This document shows, piece after piece, positions 40,946 to 49,113 of a stretch of DNA of 64,000 nt. This stretch comes from UBA4427 sp045106235 (lineage in GTDB: Bacteria; Myxococcota_A; UBA9160; UBA4427), in the NCBI GenBank assembly GCA_045106235.1, contig JBGCEJ010000011.1, positions 179,456 through 243,455 on the forward strand, written 5' to 3'. How positions within the stretch are numbered: the stretch's first letter is position 1; every line of letters starts with the position of its first letter. Made by a program: the position numbers and the translations under genes. Under the pieces are notes generated by a model, which saw nothing but the letters and a program-made list of their open reading frames with translations, made no database searches and was not told the origin of the DNA.

Positions 40946-41638
40946 ATGGCGATCTATCTCATTCGACACGGCGAGACTGCGGGCAATCGAAACCGCGTGG
41001 TCCAGGTTCCTGAAACTCCGCTTTCCGAGCAGGGCCTCGCGCAGGCGGCGGCGCTTGGGGATCGTCTGCGGGACGCACCGATTGCGGAGATCTGGACGAG
41101 CCATTTGACCCGAGCGCGCCAGACCGCGGGAGCGGTCGAGCAAACCACGGGAGCTCCTTTGGCGGAGCGTCCGGACCTCGAAGAACGGAATTTCGGGGCG
41201 CTGCGCGGGACACCGTATTCGGAGCTCGAGGTGGACCCTTTCGTGCCGGGGTACAACCCGCCGGAAGGCGAGGGCTGGGACGATTTTCATCTGCGGGTTG
41301 CGCGGGTTTGGGACGAGATCGTGGCCCATTATCAGGCCCGCTACGCCTCAGCGTCGACGCCGACGCATCTCGCCGTGGTGAGCCATGGGCTCTTTTTGCG
41401 GGCGTTACTCGAGGGGGTCGTTCTGAGCGACGCGCAGCGCGCGGAGTTTGCGGATGGCGAAGGGGCGGTTGCGATGCCCAACACGGCGCTTTCGGTCGTG
41501 ACACCTCTGCTGGATGGGGATTCGTTTCGCGGGGTCGAAATTGAGCGTCTGGCCTGTACAGCGCATCTTGGGGACGGGCCGGTTCTGAATACGAACTCGA
41601 GCCTCAAGCAATCCGCCGAGGGAGGCGGTCCGGCCTAG
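40946..41638 (+). CDS. Histidine phosphatase family protein
   Basis: 230 residues. The catalytic R-H-G motif is 'IYLIRHGETAGNRNRVVQ'; 'TSHLTRARQTAGAV' supplies the second arginine, 'LEERNFGALRGTPYSEL' the acidic proton donor and 'LAVVSHGLFLRALLEG' the second histidine. The family includes phosphoglycerate mutases, cobalamin-phosphate and other phosphatases; the substrate is not evident. The last codons overlap the convergent membrane-protein gene by 4 bp. Confidence 0.92.
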   Translation: MAIYLIRHGETAGNRNRVVQVPETPLSEQGLAQAAALGDRLRDAPIAEIWTSHLTRARQTAGAVEQTTGAPLAERPDLEERNFGALRGTPYSELEVDPFVPGYNPPEGEGWDDFHLRVARVWDEIVAHYQARYASASTPTHLAVVSHGLFLRALLEGVVLSDAQRAEFADGEGAVAMPNTALSVVTPLLDGDSFRGVEIERLACTAHLGDGPVLNTNSSLKQSAEGGGPA

Positions 41639-42159
41639 GTTACGCCTGTTTCTGGGGCGAGGTCTGAGGTCGACGCCGCGCAAAGTGCCCACCACGCGAT
41701 GATCGGAGAAATCAGCATTGCGACGCCCCCCGCCCAGAGCGCTTTGAAGCCGACGAAGGAAAGCGTGTCGACGGGCTGGGCCTGGGCCAGGTGAAGTAAG
41801 AGCACGAGGGGCCCACCCGCGAAAGCGAGGACGGCCGCGGCGAGGACGAGGCCACGTATCCAGGCGGGGCGATGATGGAGTCCCCGGGTTTCGATTTTTG
41901 CGGGATCGAGGCGCGCGATCTTGCCCTTGTTGATCTGACCTCGGATGACCCGGGAGACGATGATGGCGGTGAGGAGGGGAAGCAGGATCGAGGTGGCGAT
42001 CAGGTCTACGCCGATCCCGCCCTCGCCCCAGAGCGGCAGGGTTTCATGGGAGCGGGTGACCAGCCAGGCGATGACGCCGTTGATCACAAAGTTGAACAGA
42101 AAGGGGTGGATGCATTGTTCAACGCGCAGGAAATGGCGGTGTTGCTCGCTCAGGACCAT
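41635..42159 (-). CDS. Four-helix membrane protein of unknown function
   Basis: 174 residues with about four hydrophobic helices (near 18-36, 50-72, 100-125 and 135-160). 'HPFLFNFVINGVIAWLVTRS' and 'DLIATSILLPLLTAIIVSRV' show a repeat-like two-helix unit. No catalytic motif is seen. I do not recognise the family with confidence. It is convergent with the phosphatase gene and divergent from the second recQ. Confidence 0.7.
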   Translation of the reverse strand: MVLSEQHRHFLRVEQCIHPFLFNFVINGVIAWLVTRSHETLPLWGEGGIGVDLIATSILLPLLTAIIVSRVIRGQINKGKIARLDPAKIETRGLHHRPAWIRGLVLAAAVLAFAGGPLVLLLHLAQAQPVDTLSFVGFKALWAGGVAMLISPIIAWWALCAASTSDLAPETGVT

Positions 42160-42255
42160 GATGGGCTCCGTTCTGTGAACTTGGGTTTTCCGTCGAACGC
42201 TAACCCATTCGGCCGAGGGGGAAGGGGCGCCACTGGCCCCCGGACGTGATACTCA

Positions 42256-44247
42256 ATGGGGATGGGGGATTCTGCTTCTTTGATCGCTGGTCGCGAGATG
42301 CTCGCGACGGTTTTCGGCCACCCGGATTTCCGCCCGGGGCAGGCGGAGGCCGTGGTTTCTGCGATTGAGGGGACGGACGCGGCGGTCTTGCTGCCGACCG
42401 GGTCGGGCAAATCGGTCTGCTACCAGGTGCCGGCGCTGGTTGCGGCGCGGGGTGGGCGCGGGACGACGATCGTGGTGTCGCCTCTGATCGCGCTGATGCA
42501 GGACCAGGTGGGGGCTTTGCGTGCCCGGGATGTCGCGGCGGCGGCGCTGCATAGTCATCAAGAGGACGACGAGCAGGCCGAAGTCGTCCGGTCTTTTCTC
42601 CGCGGCGAACTCGAGCTGCTGTACGTGTCCCCGGAGCGCGCTGCGAAGGCGAGTTTTCGGCGCATGATGGAGCGGACGCCGATCGCGCTGATCGCGATTG
42701 ATGAGGCGCATTGCGTGAGTCAATGGGGCCATGATTTCCGGCCCGACTATATGCTGCTTTCGGAGCTGCGGGACGTGGTGGACGCGCCGATGATCGCGCT
42801 GACGGCGACGGCGACCCCCGTTGTGTTGAAAGAGATCGAGACGCGCCTCGGGCTTCAGAAGCCGACGATCGTGCAGACGGGATTCGATCGCCCCAACTTA
42901 ACGTTTGGGGTGCGCGCGATTCGAAAGGAAGCCGAGCGGGTCGATACGGTCCTGGCGGAGCTGGACGACGCCGGGATTCGCGGCCGCGGCGGAAAAGGCC
43001 GCGCAATCATTTACTGCAGCACCCGTAAGGTGACCGAGCGCGTCGCGAAAGCGCTGCGCGGGACGGGGCTCCGGGCTGGGCATTACCATGCGGGCCGGAC
43101 GAAGCTGGCTCGCGAGCGCGCGCAGTCCGCATTCGAGCAGGGCAGGACGCGCGTGCTCGTGGCCACGAATGCATTCGGCATGGGCATCGACCTGCCGGAT
43201 ATTCGGCTGATCGTCCATTTCCAGACGCCGGGCAGCGTCGAGGCCTACTACCAGGAAGCGGGGCGCGCGGGGCGCGACGGCGATCCGGCGCGATGTCTGC
43301 TCTTTTTTGGTCGAGGAGACATCGCGACGCAGAGGCGGCTCTCGGGCTCGAGCGGGACGACGGCGGCGGCGCTGGATCAGCGGCGCGATGATTCGATCGC
43401 GGAGATCGAGCGTTATGCGACGGAGCTTGCGTGTCGGCATCAGGCGCTCGTGATGCATTTTACGGGGCGCGAAGACGAGCCGGTTTGCGGGCGATGTGAT
43501 TTTTGTCGTGGCGAGGCGGGGGATGTTGAGGCGATGGCCTATGCCCAGGAGGAGAAGCCTGTCCTCGCTCCGCTCCCGGACTCGGATAAGGACCTGATCG
43601 TCTCGGGCGTCGACCGCTTGTCGCGCCCGGTGGGGCGTCGCAATTTGGCGCAGGCGCTGCGGGGCGGGAAGGCGAAGAGTCTCTCACGGGGCGGGCTCCT
43701 GACGATGCCCGAATACGGCAAGCTCTCGGAACATAGCGAGGACGAGATCGTGGCCGCGATCGACGAGCTGCTTTCGGAGGGACGGCTGGCGCGGGCGGGG
43801 CAGAAATATCCAACCGTTTGGATTCCAGGGAAGCCGGTTCGGTCGCGGACGCGCGTCGTCGCCGACGAAAGCGCGGGCGAGGGCGCAGGCGAAGACGGCG
43901 GTGCGGGGGCCGAGGATTCGGGGCGTGTGTACGGAAGCCTCGGCCAGCGTCGCAATCAGAGCGGTGCGGGAAGTACCGCTTCGCGCCGAAAGAAAGCGGC
44001 GTCTCAGCGGTACGGCGGCAATATTGCGCGCGCGCTCGACAACTATCGAAAGCGCATGGCCCGAAGCTTGAAGTGGAAGACCTATATGATTTTCCAGAAG
44101 AACGTCATGCTCGCCATCGACCGCGAGGAGCCCGAAACCCTTGAGGCGCTGGAGCAAATTCCCGGCCTGGGTCCAGCGAAAGTAGAACGCTTCGGCGAAG
44201 ATATTCTCGCGTTAGTCCGGGAGCATCGCCCGCGGAATCGCGACTAG
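42256..44247 (+). CDS. recQ: ATP-dependent DNA helicase RecQ (second copy)
   Basis: A 663-residue helicase. 'FRPGQAEAVVSAIEG' (motif 0), Walker A 'LPTGSGKS' at 46-53, 'AIDEAHCVSQWGHDFRPDYM', 'ALTATAT', 'NAFGMGIDLPDIRLIVHF' and 'YYQEAGRAGRDG' form the helicase core. A zinc site follows (Cys in 'ACRHQ', then 'CGRCDFC'). After a winged-helix part comes a ~50-residue low-complexity Gly/Ala/Glu/Ser linker (about 540-590) and a C-terminal HRDC domain ending 'IPGLGPAKVERFGEDILALV'. The linker distinguishes it from the copy at 17542. Its end overlaps the next, convergent gene by 4 bp. Confidence 0.94.
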   Translation: MGMGDSASLIAGREMLATVFGHPDFRPGQAEAVVSAIEGTDAAVLLPTGSGKSVCYQVPALVAARGGRGTTIVVSPLIALMQDQVGALRARDVAAAALHSHQEDDEQAEVVRSFLRGELELLYVSPERAAKASFRRMMERTPIALIAIDEAHCVSQWGHDFRPDYMLLSELRDVVDAPMIALTATATPVVLKEIETRLGLQKPTIVQTGFDRPNLTFGVRAIRKEAERVDTVLAELDDAGIRGRGGKGRAIIYCSTRKVTERVAKALRGTGLRAGHYHAGRTKLARERAQSAFEQGRTRVLVATNAFGMGIDLPDIRLIVHFQTPGSVEAYYQEAGRAGRDGDPARCLLFFGRGDIATQRRLSGSSGTTAAALDQRRDDSIAEIERYATELACRHQALVMHFTGREDEPVCGRCDFCRGEAGDVEAMAYAQEEKPVLAPLPDSDKDLIVSGVDRLSRPVGRRNLAQALRGGKAKSLSRGGLLTMPEYGKLSEHSEDEIVAAIDELLSEGRLARAGQKYPTVWIPGKPVRSRTRVVADESAGEGAGEDGGAGAEDSGRVYGSLGQRRNQSGAGSTASRRKKAASQRYGGNIARALDNYRKRMARSLKWKTYMIFQKNVMLAIDREEPETLEALEQIPGLGPAKVERFGEDILALVREHRPRNRD

Positions 44248-44744
44248 CTCAGCGCGATCTCAACCAGGACGACATGCGTCGAGGCGCCCTCGATATCGTC
44301 TTCGACGGGCTTTCGTTCCTTGTCGAGCCCTATGCCGTAAACTACGGCATCTCGGGGCAGCGCCGTCAGAAAGCCGCGGACACCGTCGCGAAAATACGCG
44401 CTGTCGCGTCGAATTGTGACGGCCCGTCCTGGGTAGACCTCGCGTGCGATTTCGACTTCGACGGGGTAACCGGCATCGTCTACGAGCGGTCCCTTCGCCG
44501 CAGCGCCCTCGTCTTCGGGGGCGGGCAGAAAGTTGGTCCACCAGCGGGTTGCGTGGCTGCTGAGGAGTCGGACCGTGCCGCCGTCCTGCACAAAGCTGAG
44601 CGGCGTCTCGAAGGCGCGACCGCTCTTCCGGCCGGCATAACGCAGGATGCAGAGATGCTTGCTCGCGACGCCGTGGAAAGGCGAGCGCAGCAGTGCGCGC
44701 ATGGGCGTGTTCAGCGTGGCGTAGAGCAGGTCTTGGATGCGCAT
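44244..44744 (-). CDS. Deazaflavin-dependent nitroreductase-like protein
   Basis: 166 residues from the ATG at 44744; a longer frame to 44885 exists but overlaps the next gene. 'LCILRYAGRKSGRAFETPLSF' and the following 'LLSSHATRWWTNFLPAPED' correspond to the core of the split-barrel Ddn/DUF385 family, in which actinobacterial members use coenzyme F420 and some others use FMN or heme. No F420 genes are in the window, so the cofactor is open. It is tightly linked to the membrane protein gene at 44752. Confidence 0.75.
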   Translation of the reverse strand: MRIQDLLYATLNTPMRALLRSPFHGVASKHLCILRYAGRKSGRAFETPLSFVQDGGTVRLLSSHATRWWTNFLPAPEDEGAAAKGPLVDDAGYPVEVEIAREVYPGRAVTIRRDSAYFRDGVRGFLTALPRDAVVYGIGLDKERKPVEDDIEGASTHVVLVEIALS

Positions 44745-44751
44745 GGCTCGC

Positions 44752-45240
44752 TTAGGCGCTCTGTTCGCGAATGAGCTCTTCGACGATCTCTTCGAAATCA
44801 TCCGCGTAGATGGCGCGCGTTTCGGCCCACCAGGTTCGGATGCCGTCTTGTCGGAGATTCGCGGCGATGGCTTGCCGATGGTCAAGCCAGGATGCTTCCG
44901 TCGACGCGCCCTCGATATATCGCGAGTACGTGTTCTGATGCGCGAAGAAGAGTTCTTGCAGTAATCGCCCGAGGCGAACGCGTTCGACTTCGTTGAGGCC
45001 CGTGTAGTCCTTTGTACCCCGGGTCCAGAGCTCGGCGAGCTCCGGATCTCGGATCAAAGGATCCCGGAAACGCGAGAACGAGGCCGCGACCGAATCGATC
45101 GCCGCGATGCGGAGTGCCCGGCTGTGTTCAGCGGTCTGGGCTGCGCTGTGTTTGATCTGGCTCGCCAGGTAGGCGAGGGAGATGATGACGCCGATGGCGC
45201 CAAGGAGTTCCGCGATGGCTCCGACTGCATCCCAATTCAC
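44752..45240 (-). CDS. Single-helix protein of unknown function
   Basis: 162 residues. An N-terminal helix (about 7-27, 'GAIAELLGAIGVIISLAYLA') is followed by a soluble, Arg/Glu-rich helical domain with 'AEHSRALRIAAIDSVAASFS' and 'DPELAELWTRGTKDYTGLNE'. Proteins of this general design occur in many copies in marine bacteria; the function is unknown. It precedes the deazaflavin-type gene by 7 bp and is probably co-transcribed with it. Confidence 0.72.
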   Translation of the reverse strand: MNWDAVGAIAELLGAIGVIISLAYLASQIKHSAAQTAEHSRALRIAAIDSVAASFSRFRDPLIRDPELAELWTRGTKDYTGLNEVERVRLGRLLQELFFAHQNTYSRYIEGASTEASWLDHRQAIAANLRQDGIRTWWAETRAIYADDFEEIVEELIREQSA

Positions 45241-45291
45241 GCGCTTGCTCCCGGTTTCGGGAAGAGTCCACCGGGGACCTTCCTGGGCGAG

Positions 45292-46440
45292 TTAGAGGTT
45301 CCGCTTTGTGAAGAGCATGAAGGTGACGTTGTCTTCGCAATCACATTCGTCGTTCCATTCCGTAACCGGCATGAACTCTTCTTCTTCCGAATGGTAGTAG
45401 AAGGCTTTCAGGTCCAGGAGCTCCGCGAAAGAGACGAGGGTGCCATGTCCGAAAGCAGTCCAGTCATGATAGTTGAATAAGGTCTTTTTGTCGGATCCGT
45501 CACTGGCTTCAAGGCGGAACGAGAGCTTATGGGTGAGCGGGTTAGGCACTCCCCATTTCTCTTCCACGAGCTCGCATTTAAAGCCAGCGTCTTCCTGCTC
45601 TTGCCTTGTGAGTTCGTCGGTGTCTCCCATTTCGGAGACGAGGCAGATCTGGGGCGTCTCGAGCATGAGGAAGTCGACGTGATTCGTGGCGACTTCCATC
45701 AGCTTGATCATCTGCTTGGAGGAGAAGTAGTGATGGCTCTGCTTGCCGATATAGGCGAGAGAATCTGCAGTGCTCTGGGATTTGACCTGGGACCAGACCT
45801 CTTCGGAGAGGACGTCGCCGAGGATGTATTCCTTCGACGCCTGGGGCAGCCAGTTCTGCGAGAGGACGAGGTCCTTCGCTTCGGGATCGAGGTCGATCAT
45901 CATGTACTGGTATTCCGGGAACTGAAAATGACCCGAATAACAGAACTCGGCTGTACCGGCCATCGGCTCAACTAACGTCTTGACGTCCTTGCAGAGCTTG
46001 GTCGCGACAAAGTCGGCGACGCCGAATTCGAAGGTGCCGAGGACGGAGGAGTAGACCTTGTAGGGGTCGAGGGCTTCGATTCCGCCGCGTTGGTAGTCGG
46101 AGATGTAGTCGTAGTTCTCGACATAGGGGGAGTCGTACATCTTGGTCCAGCCGATTTCGTTGAAATCATGGAAGCCCGACTGCGCGATCGACTGCCAGAG
46201 CTTGAGGCGATTCTTCTTGCCCTTGACCTTCTTGGCGCTGTTCTTGAACCCTCGGATCACGCATTTATGCATGCGTGCGAGAAAGGCCTGGCGCTCTTCT
46301 TCGGAGAGTTTTTCGAGTCGGCAATCGCCCTGCAGACGGATCCAGTCCGGCTTCGCCTTGTCGCCCTTCTCGATCTTGGTCAGCACCTTGTCGAGGGCCT
46401 TGAAGGATTTCGCGATGCGCATGGTTTCTTTGGAAGACAT
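45292..46440 (-). CDS. Orphan protein with a methyltransferase-like core
   Basis: A 382-residue soluble protein. The N-terminal ~110 residues are Lys-rich and helical. Then 'KTLVEPMAGTAEFCYSGHFQ' and 'YQYMMIDLDPEAKDL' resemble motif I and the acidic motif II of class I SAM-dependent methyltransferases, with 'YILGDVLSEEVWSQV' as a possible later motif. The C-terminal part is acidic and ends 'ECDCEDNVTFMLFTKRNL'. I do not recognise a named family. Codon use is less GC-biased than in neighbours (many Lys and Phe codons), which may reflect transfer or high expression. Confidence 0.65.
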   Translation of the reverse strand: MSSKETMRIAKSFKALDKVLTKIEKGDKAKPDWIRLQGDCRLEKLSEEERQAFLARMHKCVIRGFKNSAKKVKGKKNRLKLWQSIAQSGFHDFNEIGWTKMYDSPYVENYDYISDYQRGGIEALDPYKVYSSVLGTFEFGVADFVATKLCKDVKTLVEPMAGTAEFCYSGHFQFPEYQYMMIDLDPEAKDLVLSQNWLPQASKEYILGDVLSEEVWSQVKSQSTADSLAYIGKQSHHYFSSKQMIKLMEVATNHVDFLMLETPQICLVSEMGDTDELTRQEQEDAGFKCELVEEKWGVPNPLTHKLSFRLEASDGSDKKTLFNYHDWTAFGHGTLVSFAELLDLKAFYYHSEEEEFMPVTEWNDECDCEDNVTFMLFTKRNL

Positions 46441-46511
46441 ATTCAGCGGTTCCGTCTTGCAGCGGGGAGTCTTAAGAGGCGGGGGGAGGGTCGGGACTAT
46501 CGTCAGGTCGT

Positions 46512-46811
46512 TTAAGAAGCCGAGTCTTTGTTGGATTCGGCCAAGTAGTTGGAGAGGGATCGATGAATCTGGATCGCGCGATCGCCTCGCCAGCCCTTAA
46601 TCGCCGTAAGCACGAAATAGGCTTGTTCTCTCATCGACGCCGCGCCATTTTTCTTGATCACATCGAGCGCGCGTTCCGCAGCGCCGACAACGACACCGCT
46701 CGGACAGGTGCGCGTCACCATCGTGATCGCTTCGACCACACCGAGATCTCGGTCGAGGCCTGGAAGGTCGGGAAGCGCAGACGCGCCTGCTTCCGCTTTC
46801 GGATCACTCAT
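46512..46811 (-). CDS. Small hypothetical protein
   Basis: 99 residues, soluble and helical: 'GVVEAITMVTRTCPSGVVVG' and 'ASMREQAYFVLTAIKGWRGD'. No recognised family. It is on the same strand as and 70 bp upstream of the methyltransferase-like gene, so it may share its transcript. Confidence 0.55.
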   Translation of the reverse strand: MSDPKAEAGASALPDLPGLDRDLGVVEAITMVTRTCPSGVVVGAAERALDVIKKNGAASMREQAYFVLTAIKGWRGDRAIQIHRSLSNYLAESNKDSAS

Positions 46812-47361
46812 TTATTCGTCACGCCCCATTTCGCGGACGATATCGCATTCGTGTCCGAAACTCTCTGAAACGGGAGTTGGGCGAAGAGCGGCGCGCTCTT
46901 TGATTCGGTCGACGGGTTCGTGTCGTCTTGGCCGGCTTGTATGCGGATGCGGGCGCGGTCAGGCGTTTCTTTGCGGAGAACGCGATCGATCGGGATCCAT
47001 CACGGGCAAGCGTTTCTTCCGAGAATGGCCGCGGACTTTGATCGGGAAAGGCGCGACCGGGGAGAGGCGCAGGCGGGGGTTCGCGCGTGGTGGCCTTGGG
47101 CGAGTGGATTCGCGAGCACGGCCATCAGGAGGCGGGAGGAACTCGACGGATCTCGATCTCGTGTTGGAGCGGGGCGGCTGGAAGGGGTGTGAAGCCGGGA
47201 CGGAGTTGAATTTGCGAAGGCTTGGCTGCGCCGAGGCTCTGGGGACGTTCCGCTGATGCCCCGAAGGGCATGACTTGAGAGGCCGCTGAGGAGGCGAATT
47301 TGGCGTAAAGCGAGGGCTGTATGTCATTGCTGCCGTATCTGCTGGCTGCGAAGCTGAGAGC
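46812..47361. other. Gene-free stretch upstream of the GlxA-type regulator
   Basis: 550 bases with several short frames, none with a ribosome-binding site plus codon bias. It should contain the promoter of the plus-strand GlxA-type gene and of the minus-strand hypothetical gene. No repeat or RNA structure is evident. Confidence 0.45.
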
Positions 47362-48408
47362 ATGGCAGAAGCCGCGGACCAAAAGACGCAGGCTGTAGGA
47401 GCGCCGAGCCAAGGGGCGACACCGCGCCGGGTCGCGATGATTTGCTTCCCCGACGTTCAGCTTCTCGACGTTTTTGGTCCCCTCGAAGTGTTGGCGGCGG
47501 CGACGGATGCGGAGCGCGAAGCCAAAGTCGGGGCAGGATATGACTTGGCGCTGGTCGGGCCGAAGGTCGGGCCGATCAAGGGTTCCTCCGGTCTGACCAT
47601 CATGGCGGACGAAGACTGGTCGAGCCGTCCCGAAGCCATCGATACTTTGATCGTGGCGGGAGGGGTTGGGGTCTATGCCGCGGCGCAGGACCCCGCGCTG
47701 CTGGACTATCTCCATTGGGCGGCGCCAAGGGCTCGACGCATTTGCTCGGTTTGCACAGGTGCCGGAATTCTGGCGGCGGCCGGTCTTCTTGCGGGCCGCC
47801 GCGTCACGACCCACTGGGCCTATGCCGACCTTTTGGCGGAGACCTTTCCGGAGGTCGAAGTGGATCCGGATCCCATTTTTTTGCGCGATGGTCCTTATTG
47901 GACATCGGCCGGGGTGACCGCGGGCCTGGATCTCGCGCTCGCACTCGTCGAGGAGGATTCATCGCGAGACCTCGCGCTGAAGGTTTCCCGGCGGATGGTC
48001 TTCTTCTTGAAGCGACCGGGTGGGCAATCCCAGTTCTCTGCTCAGCTTTCGGGGCAGCTGGCGGATCGCGATCCACTTCGGGACCTGCAGGCCGAAATCG
48101 TGGAGCGTCCTGATGGAGATCATTCCGTCGAAGCGATGGCCGCGCGTGTCGGGATGAGTCCGCGGCATTTCGCGCGGGTGTTTCGGGCGGAGGTGGGGCA
48201 GCCGCCCGGACGCTTCGTTGAATGCGTTCGGGTCGAAGCCGCGCGACGGGCCCTTGAGGAGTCGGCGCATTCGGTGGACGAGATCGCGGCGAGTTCCGGT
48301 TTTGGGACCGCGGAGACGATGCGCCGGGCTTTTCTCCGTCAGATGAATGTGGGGCCAGCGGCCTATCGGGAGCGGTTCAGACGAGCAGCGAAGGCCGCGG
48401 TGGCATGA
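47362..48408 (+). CDS. GlxA-type transcriptional regulator (DJ-1/PfpI plus AraC HTH)
   Basis: 348 residues. The N-terminal DJ-1/PfpI domain (~20-190) has 'DVQLLDVFGPLEVLAAA' and the nucleophile-elbow region 'ICSVCTGAGILAAAGLLAGR' with its cysteine. The C-terminal AraC domain (~235-340) contains two HTH units, with 'HSVEAMAARVGMSPRHFARV' and 'SVDEIAASSGFGTAETMRRA'. Such regulators sense small metabolites (choline, arginine, isonitriles and others). The adjacent DJ-1-only gene at 48469 is a probable target or partner. Confidence 0.92.
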   Translation: MAEAADQKTQAVGAPSQGATPRRVAMICFPDVQLLDVFGPLEVLAAATDAEREAKVGAGYDLALVGPKVGPIKGSSGLTIMADEDWSSRPEAIDTLIVAGGVGVYAAAQDPALLDYLHWAAPRARRICSVCTGAGILAAAGLLAGRRVTTHWAYADLLAETFPEVEVDPDPIFLRDGPYWTSAGVTAGLDLALALVEEDSSRDLALKVSRRMVFFLKRPGGQSQFSAQLSGQLADRDPLRDLQAEIVERPDGDHSVEAMAARVGMSPRHFARVFRAEVGQPPGRFVECVRVEAARRALEESAHSVDEIAASSGFGTAETMRRAFLRQMNVGPAAYRERFRRAAKAAVA

Positions 48409-48468
48409 AATGGGCTCTGGGCCGGCCTTGTGGCTGGATCCGGGGGCCGCAGTGGGAAATGGGAGCGA

Positions 48469-49113
48469 ATGCAGATGACGGAAGCGAATGCGGATGGACC
48501 CCTCACGATTGGGCTTGTGCTCTTCGACCGAGCCGAAGAGCTCGACTGGGTCGGACCTTTCGAGGTTTTTACGATGGCTCGGGAGGTCTCGGGAGAGACG
48601 GGCCCCGCCGCGGGGCTCGAAGTCGTTTTGATCAGCGAGGCGGGCGGCATGGTGACCGGCGCCAAGGGCTTGCGGTCGGAAGTGAACGCCTCTTTTGCGA
48701 CGGCGCCTCAGCTCGACGTGCTGTTGGTTCCGGGTGGGATTGGTACGCGGACCGAAATGAAGAACGAGGCGATGCTCACGTTTCTTCGGAAACAGGAGCC
48801 CGGCTGTCAGTGGGTGACGAGCGTCTGCACGGGATCGGCGGTTCTTGAACGGGCGGGCTTCGCGAAGGGCAAGCGGATCACAACGCATTGGGGATATATC
48901 ACGACGCTGCGCGAGACGGCCGGCGAGGACTCGACCGTGCTCGAAAACGTTCGCTACGTCCGCGACGGGAACCTCGTGACTTCAGCGGGTGTATCCGCGG
49001 GGATCGATATGGCGCTTTGGCTGACCGGGCAGCTCTGGGGCGTGCCTCATGCGCGGCTCACCCAAGAGGTGATGGAATACGATCCGGCGCCGCCGTATAC
49101 AGCCGACGTCTAG
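48469..49113 (+). CDS. DJ-1/PfpI family protein
   Basis: About 214 residues; ATGs at 48469 and 48475 both follow GGGAG, while the upstream GTG at 48430 lacks one. The fold motifs are 'IGLVLFDRAEELDWVGPFEV', 'LLVPGGIGTRTEM' and 'TSVCTGSAVLERAGFAKGKR', with the reactive cysteine in S-V-C-T-G. The sequence parallels the N-terminal domain of the preceding regulator ('TTHWGY' versus 'TTHWAY'), so the two are related. It resembles isonitrile hydratase-like members of the family; the activity is not proven. Confidence 0.88.
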   Translation: MQMTEANADGPLTIGLVLFDRAEELDWVGPFEVFTMAREVSGETGPAAGLEVVLISEAGGMVTGAKGLRSEVNASFATAPQLDVLLVPGGIGTRTEMKNEAMLTFLRKQEPGCQWVTSVCTGSAVLERAGFAKGKRITTHWGYITTLRETAGEDSTVLENVRYVRDGNLVTSAGVSAGIDMALWLTGQLWGVPHARLTQEVMEYDPAPPYTADV

